Assembly (NCBI GenBank): GCA_964629765.1
Contig: CAZVTK010000007.1
Span: 11,860 to 75,859 of the forward strand
Direction: 5' to 3'
From: RCIO01 sp964629765
GTDB taxonomy: Bacteria > Pseudomonadota > Alphaproteobacteria > Rhizobiales > Rhizobiaceae
DNA: 64,000 nt
The position numbers and the translations under genes were made by a program. Shown one piece after another: positions 22,807-31,652 of the stretch; within the stretch, counting starts at the first letter, position 1, and the number at the start of each line of letters is the position of its first letter. The notes below the pieces were generated by a model. It saw only the letters and a program-made list of their open reading frames with translations. It searched no databases and had not been told where the DNA came from.

Positions 22807-25071
22807 TTAGTAGGTCCAATACGCGCGACTGCGGACCACTGGCTGGATCTTGCGATCATCAGTCGTGACCACAATCTTTGGCGCGAAAGACGGTATCGCC
22901 AGTGCCGGAGTGAAGGTTGCGATCTTGCGAACACCGCCGTCTGCGAGGGCGATGGTCTCCACTGAATCCGCCGCCACCGGCGTGCCGCCGTCGTCGAACA
23001 CCGATATCGTCGCGGTGTGGTGAGCGTCGTCCCAGAAATCGAAGTCGTAAGCGACCTTGAACTCGTCGGACGACGTGCCGAGCACCTGCTGTTCGGCGAC
23101 GTGCGTAAAGCCCATCGCAGAGCGAGTCACGTCGACAACCGACCCGGTGAGCCGGACCATCGGCATGATGTCGTGTGTGCCCACCATGACGGCACGCAGC
23201 TGCGCCGTCGTCGGCAGAGACGTAAACACCTCGTTGCCGCCATCGTTGGCGATCTTCAGCCACGGGCCGGACGCGGCCGGCTGGACCTCCCACCACAACT
23301 CGGTGCCGTCTGGCAGCACCTTGTCGTAATTCAGCGAGAGGTTCTGGATGCCGCCGCTGAGATCCAGCGGAGTCATCAGCACCTGCAGGTAGGTCCGCTC
23401 GAAGCGAGCGAAATTCACCTTGAACATCAGGTCTTTCAGCAAGTCGCCCTGGAACCAGGCGTTGTCCGTGCTGTAGAAGAACGTCCCGCCGGCGTAGGTG
23501 CCCTTGTCGGACATGGCCAGGCGGTGATCGCCGGCCGTGACGACGACGATGCCGTAGCGCTTGCCCGCTTCCACATGGATCGGGTTGAACGCGAATTTCG
23601 TGGCGGCGCGATTGGCCTTGAGATTGGCGTGCGTAACCGTGGCCTCGCCGATCGTCTTGTCCTTATCCGGCGAGCCCGCAGTGGTCTCCGTCAAGAACAC
23701 CGTAACGTCGCCGGCAGCGCCGAGCGTAGTGAAATACAGGTTGATCGACGTCAGCACCTGTGACTGCGCGTTGAGGAACGTCTGCGAGACGATCGCCCCG
23801 GTCTTGGTCGTGTCGGTGGTGATATACTCCCACCTGGTGTCCTCGACCGTATCCCACCAATAGTAGCGATTGCGAACGAACCAGCGAGACACGGGATGCG
23901 CGTCACGGACAACGCCCGTGGGCAGAAGCCATGTGTCGCCGTCGCGGTGGAACACCTTGGACGCCCAGCCGAAAATCGTGGACGACCACCAGCGGGTCGG
24001 CCAGCCGCGGCACCAGCGGTAGCCGACGCGAAGGCGGTGGCGGGTCGTGGTCTTCTTGACCCATGTCTGCTCCTGCACCGCGTACTGCGATATGGCGACC
24101 TCACCCGAGTAGTTTGTCACGCTGACGCGGGCTTCCTCGGTGTACTTCGGCCACATATTGCCGCTGGACACCGTCACGGTAGAGTCGAGCGCGTTGAACA
24201 AGGCAAGCGAGCCGGTAGCCGATGCGACCGCCGGGCTACGGACACCTTCTTCGACATCGGCGTCATAGTCGCCGTGGTCGGTGTCGGATTCGCTGTCGTC
24301 GTTAAAGGTGTCTGCCGCGTAATCGACCGCTACCTCGTCGAGGTCCAGCTTGTCGTTGATGACGGCCAGGTTGTAGAGCGCCGCGTCCATCTGGATAGCG
24401 GACGGCTTGCTCTTCATCGCCTCGCCGAGCGCCGCGAGATCCGAACGCAGGGTCGAGATCGCCGGCTCGGCGATAGCGCGCCATGCCTCGATCTGCACCA
24501 GACGGGCCTCGACCTCTGAAAGAGGCTTCAGGCGCGAGCTCTCGACCATCTCGATCTCTTCGATGCCGGTCGTGTTCAGCGTCACGGTCGCAAAGTGCAA
24601 TTGACCGGCGTCGATCGTCGGAAGCTGCGGGTCGGACGACGCCGATCCCTCGACCACGCCGACCTGCGCCGAACGGCGGAGCATCATGGCCACGTCATCG
24701 GGTTCGGTCGTGCGCTGCACCGGATCGACGCGGAACTTGCGCTGCTGGACGTCCGTCTCTTCGGTGATGCCCCAGGCGACGATGGCAACCTTCTTCTTGG
24801 TCGCGACCGGCAGTTTCGACAGGAGGTCGATCGTCTGCGCGGTTTCCTTGATGAAACGCTTGCCGCCTTCGTAGTAGCGGCCGGAGGCCACGTTGATTTC
24901 CGTGACGCTGGCCAGGGTGACGACGAAGCCGCTGCGGTACTGCGCACTGTCGGTGCCGGTCAGGGCGTCAACCACGATATGATCGGCGGACTCCTCCGCG
25001 TAGACCTGCTGTGCGGTGACGTCCGCCGCCAGATATTGCTGGCGGGCGCGCGCAATGATGCGTTTTTCCAC
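22807..25071 (-). CDS. DUF4815-domain tail/fibre protein
   Basis: 754 residues, GTG start. N-terminal region (MEKRIIARARQQYLAADVTA, RYYEGGKRFIKETAQTIDLL) matches the DUF4815 fold of phage tail proteins; the rest is beta-rich with Trp-rich RVGYRWCRGWPTRWW near 350 and a jelly-roll-like C-terminus. Probably a baseplate-attached fibre. Follows gpI as fibre genes do in P2. Confidence 0.75.
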   Translation of the reverse strand: MEKRIIARARQQYLAADVTAQQVYAEESADHIVVDALTGTDSAQYRSGFVVTLASVTEINVASGRYYEGGKRFIKETAQTIDLLSKLPVATKKKVAIVAWGITEETDVQQRKFRVDPVQRTTEPDDVAMMLRRSAQVGVVEGSASSDPQLPTIDAGQLHFATVTLNTTGIEEIEMVESSRLKPLSEVEARLVQIEAWRAIAEPAISTLRSDLAALGEAMKSKPSAIQMDAALYNLAVINDKLDLDEVAVDYAADTFNDDSESDTDHGDYDADVEEGVRSPAVASATGSLALFNALDSTVTVSSGNMWPKYTEEARVSVTNYSGEVAISQYAVQEQTWVKKTTTRHRLRVGYRWCRGWPTRWWSSTIFGWASKVFHRDGDTWLLPTGVVRDAHPVSRWFVRNRYYWWDTVEDTRWEYITTDTTKTGAIVSQTFLNAQSQVLTSINLYFTTLGAAGDVTVFLTETTAGSPDKDKTIGEATVTHANLKANRAATKFAFNPIHVEAGKRYGIVVVTAGDHRLAMSDKGTYAGGTFFYSTDNAWFQGDLLKDLMFKVNFARFERTYLQVLMTPLDLSGGIQNLSLNYDKVLPDGTELWWEVQPAASGPWLKIANDGGNEVFTSLPTTAQLRAVMVGTHDIMPMVRLTGSVVDVTRSAMGFTHVAEQQVLGTSSDEFKVAYDFDFWDDAHHTATISVFDDGGTPVAADSVETIALADGGVRKIATFTPALAIPSFAPKIVVTTDDRKIQPVVRSRAYWTY

Positions 25072-25074
25072 GGA

Positions 25075-26358
25075 TTACTCCTGTGTGAGTTGGTCCCACC
25101 GGAAGCCCCAATCGAGGCGATCCGACCACCGCAGCGGGCGGTAACGGGCAGTTGAAATCAGATACTTGTCGCGCAGCGCCTTGGCCGAGACCGCGGCCTC
25201 GAAAACACGTTGGCGAAGTTCGTAGGTCGGCTCGTCGAGCCAGGCGTCGTCGAGCACCATGTCGCCGAGGAAGCCCGCATCGACACCGTAATTGTCGAGC
25301 GTCTTGGCATCGATAAGCGCATGGTACGGCTCGAGCCCGAACAGGTCTGGGTCGTCCAGGAAGCAGCCCTCGACCACTTCTATCGGCCCGCTGCGCGCCT
25401 CGTCGTATATGTGCCAGCGGTTGAACATCGCCAGGTGCGCGCTGTTCTTCGCGAAGTGGTTATCGTCGAGGCACGCCTCATCGAGGAAAAACTCTTCCTC
25501 GACTGTGATTTCGCGCACCGCTTCTGGCTCGACGTAGACGAGGCTGAAGCCGCCCCGGCCATCGATACCGACCAATGTGAACACCGGAAATCTTGTGTCC
25601 GCGCTGACGCGATGGTTGAAATGAATCACCGGCGACGGCACGTCCAGGAAGGTCTCTTCCTCGCCCGCGTCGTCGAAACACATCTCATCGAGGAAGGCGT
25701 CGCCGTCCTCCGATTCCATGTAATAGCTCTCGATGACCGCAGTCGACGAGCCCGTGGTTTGCACCACTACACGTTTCGTCAGTGCGGTCTCAACGCCGTC
25801 GTCCCAGAGCACAGCCTCGTAAGCCGGCTCGGGCTCGTAGAGCGCCAGGTATGTTCCCTCGTCGTCATCGCCGCCAAGGAAGCAACCGACGTCACCCTCG
25901 CCGCCGATAAAATTTTCTTCCGGCTCCTCGAACTGGTCAGCCGTCCGGCGGATGCGAATCTGGGCGAAGCGCGACAGCCATTCGGCGCGCTGCTCCGCAG
26001 TCGGACCTTCGTCCAGGTAGATGCCTTCCGGCGGCACGCGCGCCCGAACAAGTTCGCCGCCGGCAAGGTCGATGTATTGCCGAAGCCCTTCTTCGGTGCC
26101 CTTCAGGCGGTGCATCTCGATCGCGCGGGCGATGACGAACCGCTTGTCGGTCTCGGACATGCCGTCGTGCCAGATGTCGACCGAGAAATCATAGGCCAGG
26201 AACGGCAACAGATGCGCCGGGCAGCGCCACGGATCGCGTGACCGACGAATGATGTCGACATCAACACCTAACCAGCGCTCACCGGACGTCTGTTCTACCG
26301 CCAACTCCGCCGGCAGCGAACTCTGCGCCGGCAGGAGCGGGTGGAACTCAGCCGTCAT
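25075..26358 (-). CDS. I: P2 gpI-like baseplate wedge protein with long C-terminal extension
   Basis: 427 residues. Residues 1-125 are gpI (RSRDPWRCPAHLLPFLAYDF, then RAIEMHRLKGTEEGLRQYID). From about 130 an acidic Asp/Glu-rich extension runs to the end with repeats of FLDE/FLDD type (EDGDAFLDEMCFDDAGEEET). P2 gpI is about 176 residues, so the extension is an added fibre-docking or variable domain. Overlaps gpJ. Confidence 0.85.
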   Translation of the reverse strand: MTAEFHPLLPAQSSLPAELAVEQTSGERWLGVDVDIIRRSRDPWRCPAHLLPFLAYDFSVDIWHDGMSETDKRFVIARAIEMHRLKGTEEGLRQYIDLAGGELVRARVPPEGIYLDEGPTAEQRAEWLSRFAQIRIRRTADQFEEPEENFIGGEGDVGCFLGGDDDEGTYLALYEPEPAYEAVLWDDGVETALTKRVVVQTTGSSTAVIESYYMESEDGDAFLDEMCFDDAGEEETFLDVPSPVIHFNHRVSADTRFPVFTLVGIDGRGGFSLVYVEPEAVREITVEEEFFLDEACLDDNHFAKNSAHLAMFNRWHIYDEARSGPIEVVEGCFLDDPDLFGLEPYHALIDAKTLDNYGVDAGFLGDMVLDDAWLDEPTYELRQRVFEAAVSAKALRDKYLISTARYRPLRWSDRLDWGFRWDQLTQE

Positions 26359-27220
26359 AAGTGACCACCGTCAGATCGATGCCTGTGCAGACACCGACCT
26401 CGCCATTGCCGCGGGCGATGTCCTGCGCCGGCGAGTTGAGAATTACCTTGTCGACCGGGCCAATGTGCGCCGCGGCGTAAAGAGCGGAGCGCGGCACGTC
26501 GCGCGAGGGCGTGCGCCGCAAGAGGGTGGCCGCCTGCAAAGAGGCCAGAACCTCGGTCCTGACCATGACAGGGTCGGGGCCTGGCATGATGTATATGTCC
26601 GCCTTGACGGCGTAGGGCACGTTCACGACAGAGCGCACCGCAACCATGTCGGTCAGGCTCTTGATGTCCGAGCGATGGATGTGGTCGCTCACTACCGAAA
26701 CGAGTTCATTCGACGCGCGGCCGTCACCTTCGGACGACTGCACAGCGATGATGACTTCGCCGGGTCGAGGCGACCAGACATCCACGTTCTTGACGCGCGG
26801 GTCGGCGCTCAACGCATGGAACACGTACGCACCGTGCGCGCCTGCGCAGCCGAACGCCTCGGGAGCCAGCAGCACGCGACGCCGGAACGCAGCGTCCGTT
26901 TCGCCGGCGAAGCGCTCCACGCCATAGAACGCAGCCAGGTGGTCGAGGTCCGAGCCAGTGGCGAAAGCCACCATAACGGCGCGCACCGCGTCGTTGACGC
27001 GGGCGAGCGTCAGTAGTTCGCGGTAGGTATCGGCCTCCTCAAGGATGATGGCCGGGTCAAATTCCAGGTTGTCGACATCGTATTCGATGCCGGCGGCGTC
27101 GTAGAGTTCGAGCAGCCGCGCCTTGCGCTCGGCAAGAATCTCGTCTTCGTCGATGCCTTGAATGGCGACCGGCGCCGCGAAGCGCGACAGGTCCAGTCCG
27201 GCGGCTGAAAAGCGGGTCAA
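26348..27220 (-). CDS. J: P2 gpJ-like baseplate assembly protein
   Basis: 290 residues, TTG start in a TTGA overlap. Baseplate_J pattern: ILAERKARLLELYDAAGIEY, REWLTL-like ALRV core, ATGSDLDHLAAFYGVERF, then VWSPRPGEVIIAVQSSEGDG. Forms the baseplate wedge with gpI and gpW. Confidence 0.92.
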   Translation of the reverse strand: MTRFSAAGLDLSRFAAPVAIQGIDEDEILAERKARLLELYDAAGIEYDVDNLEFDPAIILEEADTYRELLTLARVNDAVRAVMVAFATGSDLDHLAAFYGVERFAGETDAAFRRRVLLAPEAFGCAGAHGAYVFHALSADPRVKNVDVWSPRPGEVIIAVQSSEGDGRASNELVSVVSDHIHRSDIKSLTDMVAVRSVVNVPYAVKADIYIMPGPDPVMVRTEVLASLQAATLLRRTPSRDVPRSALYAAAHIGPVDKVILNSPAQDIARGNGEVGVCTGIDLTVVTYDG

Positions 27221-27600
27221 TTTGCGCGCTCCAACCGGACGTTGCCCTTGTCGTCAACAGCCACATATGCGGCCGCCTGCACCCAATCGAGGTGCCCGTA
27301 TGGCCGATACTCGCCGACCATCGTGAAGTCGGTGTAACCGAGGCGGTCGATACTGTTCACCTCGAACCGGCGGATGCGGAAGCGCGGCTCGAAAAGCTCG
27401 ATCAGCATCCAAAGGATATTGAACCAGAGCAGGATCGTCCGCGGCGTAGCATTCTCGCCGAGCAGTCTCAGGCCGGGGTTGCCGACCCACTCCCGCATCA
27501 CGCGCACGCCTTGTGGTGTGGCGAATATCTTTTCAATGCTTTGCAGGACGTGATCGAACCCATCCAGAGGCTGCATCGTGCTGGCATCGAGCCCGGCCAT
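27217..27600 (-). CDS. W: gpW/gp25-like baseplate wedge protein
   Basis: 127 residues of the gp25/GPW lysozyme-fold family: LDGFDHVLQSIEKIFATPQG, RVMREWVGNPGLRLLGEN, RFRIRRFEVNSID. No catalytic residues needed. Between gpV and gpJ as in P2. Confidence 0.92.
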   Translation of the reverse strand: MAGLDASTMQPLDGFDHVLQSIEKIFATPQGVRVMREWVGNPGLRLLGENATPRTILLWFNILWMLIELFEPRFRIRRFEVNSIDRLGYTDFTMVGEYRPYGHLDWVQAAAYVAVDDKGNVRLERAN

Positions 27601-27612
27601 TTGCGTACCTTC

Positions 27613-28155
27613 TCAGCCTTGCGGCGGGCCGGAAAGCGCGCCACCGGGTTCCACGCCGGTATGCTTGTGGTGCTCGTCAATTTCGACGCCATTGTGCGTC
27701 ACATGCGGGCCTTCAAGCGCGATCCCGTCCGCCGAAACAACGAGGCTCGAACCTCCGACGTCGACACGAAGCGCGTCGGGCGTGATAGTCACCGTCACCG
27801 ACCCGAAGGTCATCTTGTGCGTGCTGCCGTCATCGGACGGAGATGGGTTGTCGTCGTTCCACCGAAACGGCTCGGCCATGCCTTGGTCGATGTCTCCGGT
27901 CTCCGACCGGATCACCATAGGCTGCCCCACCGACGGCGGGTTGTGAAACTTCATCGCGCCGGCGGTCTGCTTGTAGGTAGCCCACGGCGATAGGACAGGT
28001 TTCCCGTCCTCGTCTTTGCCGATTTCGATCCGACATATCTGCTTGGCAGGATCGACGTGCGTGACCTTGCCTTTCAATTCGGAGCCGCCGATACGACGAT
28101 CGTGCTCTTGCAGCCGCTCCATGACGGCGAGGAGCGCCCGTTGTGTCATGTTCAT
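27613..28155 (-). CDS. V: P2 gpV-like baseplate spike
   Basis: 180 residues from ATG 28155 (ATGA overlap). Phage_base_V OB-fold (LKGKVTHVDPAKQICRIEIG), then beta-helix spike and C-terminal HHKHTGVE metal-binding-like motif typical of spike tips. Punctures the outer membrane. A longer in-frame reading upstream lies over another gene. Confidence 0.88.
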   Translation of the reverse strand: MNMTQRALLAVMERLQEHDRRIGGSELKGKVTHVDPAKQICRIEIGKDEDGKPVLSPWATYKQTAGAMKFHNPPSVGQPMVIRSETGDIDQGMAEPFRWNDDNPSPSDDGSTHKMTFGSVTVTITPDALRVDVGGSSLVVSADGIALEGPHVTHNGVEIDEHHKHTGVEPGGALSGPPQG

Positions 28156-28952
28156 GACGGTGGCAGCCCCGGTGCGACGATGTCGATTTCGTCCGGCTGC
28201 GCGTCGACCTCTTCGAGCGGGGGCAGCGCATCGGTCTCTTCGTCGACCACAAACTCGCCATCGATCATGACTGGCGAACTTCCGGTTGCCATGAAAGCCG
28301 CGTCGGTGAGGTTCCGCGCCATCTGGTACTGCTGCCAGGGCTGCAGGCCCGCCGGGCTCTCGATGAGCGACTTCAACATGTCCGCAACCGCAGTCTCGCC
28401 TTCGGCGCGCAGCGCCGTGTCGAGTTGCAGCCATTGGCCGAACAGCGGGACTCCGATCTCCGGCTCTTGCACCGTCCGCTTGAAACAATAGCTGATCTCG
28501 ATGGCCGGGATGCGAATCCCATCTTCGATTTCGATCAACAGGTAGCGCGTCTTGCGCGCATCGATATGCTTGGCGAAGCCGCGAAACAACTTCACCCACG
28601 ACTCGTTGCCGTAGTGCAACGCCCGGTCTATCTGCCGGCCGAGGATGTTAAGGCCGAGGGCGGTGCCTTCGTTCTCGAACACGACGCCGTCGTCGCCCAC
28701 CCGCCAGCTAGGCGGTGTGTAGGCGATGACCTTCAGGATGGTCTCAACCTGGCCGGACTGTGTTTCCAGGCCGACGGGCGAACTCTCGCTCGACTCCACA
28801 TAAACCGCGATGACCGGCTGGCCGGAGCCGCCGGAGCGCTTCATCACCTCGACGATCGGCTCGACCGGCTGCTCGACTACAGCGGCTGCCGCCGTCTGGC
28901 CGCTCAGCGTCCGCGCCACGATCATCAGTAGCGCTTGGCCGACCATGCTCAT
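28152..28952 (-). CDS. Phage tail or head-tail completion protein, unnamed family
   Basis: 266 residues from ATG 28952 (overlaps upstream stop). Segments VIAVYVESSESSPVGLETQS, EISYCFKRTVQEPEIGVPLF and a helical C-terminus. Lies between the head-tail joining gene and gpV, where tail-completion (gpR/S or Z) genes sit in related phages. Family not recognised. Confidence 0.6.
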   Translation of the reverse strand: MSMVGQALLMIVARTLSGQTAAAAVVEQPVEPIVEVMKRSGGSGQPVIAVYVESSESSPVGLETQSGQVETILKVIAYTPPSWRVGDDGVVFENEGTALGLNILGRQIDRALHYGNESWVKLFRGFAKHIDARKTRYLLIEIEDGIRIPAIEISYCFKRTVQEPEIGVPLFGQWLQLDTALRAEGETAVADMLKSLIESPAGLQPWQQYQMARNLTDAAFMATGSSPVMIDGEFVVDEETDALPPLEEVDAQPDEIDIVAPGLPPS

Positions 28953-29356
28953 GGCGTCGTTGCCTCTGGCCCGCGCTGGCACACGCAGACCACCCGGCCT
29001 AGGCCATCGGGGTCGGCGCGCGATATCAGCAGCGGTTCGTCTTCCCTGTCGATCAAGACAATGACGTCGCCTGTTTTCGGAACCCATTGCAGGGCGCCGA
29101 GGTCGTAGGAGACGTGTATCTTCTCGCCGGCGATAGCCGGACGGGCGCCGTCGTACTTGCCGACGTCCTGCGAAATGAGTGTGACCGGGTCGAAGTCGAC
29201 GATCCCGGTCACAGTTTGACTGTCGCGCGTGTTGTCGGCGGAGCCGGCGAGATACTTGCTCGTCTTGGCCTTCGGGTCGATGCGCGTCGGCTCGCCGTAC
29301 AGCGCATCGATTTCCTCAGAGACGAGACTCTCCAGCCCCGCAAACACACTGGCCAT
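28949..29356 (-). CDS. Putative head-tail joining protein
   Basis: 135 residues: VFAGLESLVSEEIDALYGEP, then beta-rich GEKIHVSYDLGALQWVPKTG. Size, place after the capsid gene, and beta content suit lambda FII-type head-tail joining. Weak family evidence. Confidence 0.55.
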   Translation of the reverse strand: MASVFAGLESLVSEEIDALYGEPTRIDPKAKTSKYLAGSADNTRDSQTVTGIVDFDPVTLISQDVGKYDGARPAIAGEKIHVSYDLGALQWVPKTGDVIVLIDREDEPLLISRADPDGLGRVVCVCQRGPEATTP

Positions 29357-29362
29357 CGGGGG

Positions 29363-29455
29363 CTATTCCGCGTCCTTACCGCCGAACATGCCCTTGATCT
29401 GCGGCCAGAAGTACCAGGCCGCCGACGCAACGGCGAAGACTACAAGCCACTCCAT
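29363..29455 (-). CDS. 30-residue membrane protein after capsid gene
   Basis: ATG 29455 with SD AAGGAG. One span (MEWLVVFAVASAAWYFW) then PQIKGMFGGKDAE. Very short, but spacing and SD support translation. Role unknown. Confidence 0.5.
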   Translation of the reverse strand: MEWLVVFAVASAAWYFWPQIKGMFGGKDAE

Positions 29456-29466
29456 GTCGAATCTCC

Positions 29467-30498
29467 TTACGTGCGCTTCGCTTTGATCAACACGCGCGGA
29501 CGGTTGCAGAAGTGCAGGACGTTGGACTGGAATTCGAGGTTCACACCCTTGTCGTTAGGCATGCGCCACTGCTTGGAATACAGGCGCTGGCCCATGGTGT
29601 TGACGGTCTCCATGTAGTCAGCCGGCGCATAGACCGACTGGAAGAGGCCGGGGACACCAACGGGGTAGCCGTGCGCCTTGTCCGTGTTGACCGCCGCAGA
29701 ACCGTTGAAATTGCCGCGGTAGTTGATGAACTTGATGCCGCCGAAGTTGACTTCGCCGAACGTGGCGTTCTGGCCGCTGCCGCTGACATAGGCGTCGAGA
29801 AGCTGCAGCGCACCGGCGTGGCCTTCGTAGGCGTCGCGAACCTCGGCGTTGGCCACCAGATCGTCGAAGAAGGTGTCACCGCAGATGAACTCGATGCCGG
29901 AGAACGGCATGCCGTCGAGCGTCGCAGCCATGTCGCGATGAACCTTGGCGCAGAATTTGCGCAGCAGGCCACCAGTGTTGGTGTCAAACGAGAAGTCGAT
30001 CTCGGTCGGCAAAGACTCGCCGAACGCGGTCTCGTAGTCATAGAGCACAGTCACGCCGTCGGAGTCATACAGCTTGCCGGTGGTGAGCACCTTGAGACGG
30101 TGGAACTCCTCGGTGAGGGCGAAGAACTGGCTGGCTTCCGCCGCGCGGTTCATGATCTTGCCCTGGAGAGTCTCCACGGCGCGCTCCTGGCCGAACGCAC
30201 GCACGCCCTGGACTTCGTCCGCGTAAATAGCGTCGTCGACCTGGAAGTGCGGGATGGTCAGGCTCATCATCGACCGGCGGTTCTTGCCGAACGTGGTGCC
30301 GGGCGCGCCGCGGGGCGAAGCCGGGATGAGCTTGAGATTCTGAGCCTTGTCCTTCTCGATCGCGAACGACAGCGTGTCGATCGAGGTCGTCTGGAAGAGG
30401 CCACGCCGACCGATGAAGCTCGGGACGTGCTTGATTTCGCGCATGGCTCCGGTCAGTGAAGTGACCGAAAATGCGTCGTTGTTGAAAATGTCGAGCAT
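29467..30498 (-). CDS. E: Major capsid protein, lambda gpE family
   Basis: 343 residues (lambda E is 341). Phage_cap_E signature: FLSV-like IDTLSFAIEKDKAQNLKLIP, TIPHFQVDDAIYADEVQGVR, and VLHFCNRPRVLIKAKRT at the end. Forms the icosahedral head lattice; decorated by the next gene upstream. Confidence 0.92.
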   Translation of the reverse strand: MLDIFNNDAFSVTSLTGAMREIKHVPSFIGRRGLFQTTSIDTLSFAIEKDKAQNLKLIPASPRGAPGTTFGKNRRSMMSLTIPHFQVDDAIYADEVQGVRAFGQERAVETLQGKIMNRAAEASQFFALTEEFHRLKVLTTGKLYDSDGVTVLYDYETAFGESLPTEIDFSFDTNTGGLLRKFCAKVHRDMAATLDGMPFSGIEFICGDTFFDDLVANAEVRDAYEGHAGALQLLDAYVSGSGQNATFGEVNFGGIKFINYRGNFNGSAAVNTDKAHGYPVGVPGLFQSVYAPADYMETVNTMGQRLYSKQWRMPNDKGVNLEFQSNVLHFCNRPRVLIKAKRT

Positions 30499-30511
30499 TT
30501 CGTTTTCCCAA

Positions 30512-30538
30512 AGAAAAAGCCCGCTCGAAGGCGGGCTT
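30512..30538 (-). terminator. Rho-independent terminator before the capsid gene
   Basis: Minus strand AAGCCCGC/GCGGGCTT stem (30538-30531 with 30524-30517) then TTTTTCTTT. It would attenuate read-through from decoration protein to capsid. Confidence 0.8.
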
Positions 30539-30566
30539 GTTGACCGGAGCGGCTCGCGCCGCAGGT

Positions 30567-31223
30567 TTAGTTGCGGACGATGATGCCGAGCGCGCCCAGG
30601 GCCTGCTCGCCGTTCACCTTCTCGGCCGCTTCGATGTCACTCGGCCACGCGATGCAGTTTCCGTTGACCTCCGCATTGCGGACGATCGCGGCAATCTTGG
30701 CCGTTTCACCGGAACCGGTCGTGACGCCGTAAATGGCGATGCCGGCGACAACTTCCGAGCCGTCCGTGCCGTCCTGGTTGTACGCCACGTATTCGAAGTC
30801 GGCCGCATCCGCCGCGACGTCGACGTAGAATTCGTCGCCGGCGACGTTGGGCGTGCTGCCTGCGGTGATCGTGAACTTGATGCCGCCCTTTGCAAACGCG
30901 CTGCCGTGGGTCGAGACGCCGAGCTCCTTGCCGTCAGGATCTTCCCACCGGACGGTCGTGGCCGTGACCGCGACGCCCTTGTAGCGTCCGTCCTTGACCT
31001 TGGTGGTCAGCTCCGGCGAGGTCATCGCAATGGTGGCGTCACCCGTGTTGCCTGCGGCGGCTGACGGCGTGGCAACCACGTCGGCAACAACTGCCTTCTT
31101 GGCAAGCACGGCGTTCGGGGCGATCGTCTGCGACGCAGCGATCTCCACGGCCTCGCGCGAGCGAGTGCCGGGGTCTTCGTTGATGATGAATTCGCCGGGG
31201 TGCCGGCCTTCGTAGATGGTCAT
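30567..31223 (-). CDS. D: Head decoration protein, lambda gpD-like, with extra repeat domain
   Basis: 218 residues (lambda D is 110). The N-terminal HPGEFIINEDPGTRSREAVE and the final part (GSEVVAGIAIYGVTTGSGET) match the HDPD decoration fold. The middle (GRYKGVAVTATTVRWEDPDG, then GIKFTITAGSTPNVAGDEFY) is the same repeat inserted three times in the sheath. Stabilises the capsid; the insert probably is surface-exposed. Confidence 0.88.
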   Translation of the reverse strand: MTIYEGRHPGEFIINEDPGTRSREAVEIAASQTIAPNAVLAKKAVVADVVATPSAAAGNTGDATIAMTSPELTTKVKDGRYKGVAVTATTVRWEDPDGKELGVSTHGSAFAKGGIKFTITAGSTPNVAGDEFYVDVAADAADFEYVAYNQDGTDGSEVVAGIAIYGVTTGSGETAKIAAIVRNAEVNGNCIAWPSDIEAAEKVNGEQALGALGIIVRN

Positions 31224-31235
31224 TGGCCGTTCTCC

Positions 31236-31652
31236 TTAGTTGACGCCGGCGGAGCCGAAGCGTGCATTTGCCTGCGCAGCGGCCTTTACCCAGCCGTCCT
31301 GCACCTTTTTCTCACCGGCTTCGCGGCTCTCAGGGCTTGCGAGTCCGAGCGCGCCGGCTGCGGCATGCCTCTCCTCGAACGCCTTGTCGTCGCGAACGCC
31401 TTCTTCGGCCTTCGGGGCTGCAGCCTCGACGTCGAACTTGCCTGCCTTCATGGCAGCAATGGCGACTTCGGCCGAAATATTGGTGTCATAGGCGAAGTGG
31501 GCGGCCTGCGACGGCATCGCCTTGCCCTCTTCCGAGGTCATGATCGCCTTGATGCGGGCCTGCGCGGCGGTAGCCGCATCAGCCTGAATCTTCGCGACAT
31601 CGACGGTCTTTTCGGAACCTTCGGCAGCCGCGCCAGTCTTGTCATTGGACAT
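31236..31652 (-). CDS. Nu3: Nested scaffold protein (Nu3-like), same frame as protease
   Basis: Internal ATG 31652 with GGAG eight bases before it gives a 138-residue product, MSNDKTGAAAEGSEKTVDVA onward, helical and charged. Lambda Nu3 is made the same way from inside gene C. Inferred by that parallel. Confidence 0.65.
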   Translation of the reverse strand: MSNDKTGAAAEGSEKTVDVAKIQADAATAAQARIKAIMTSEEGKAMPSQAAHFAYDTNISAEVAIAAMKAGKFDVEAAAPKAEEGVRDDKAFEERHAAAGALGLASPESREAGEKKVQDGWVKAAAQANARFGSAGVN

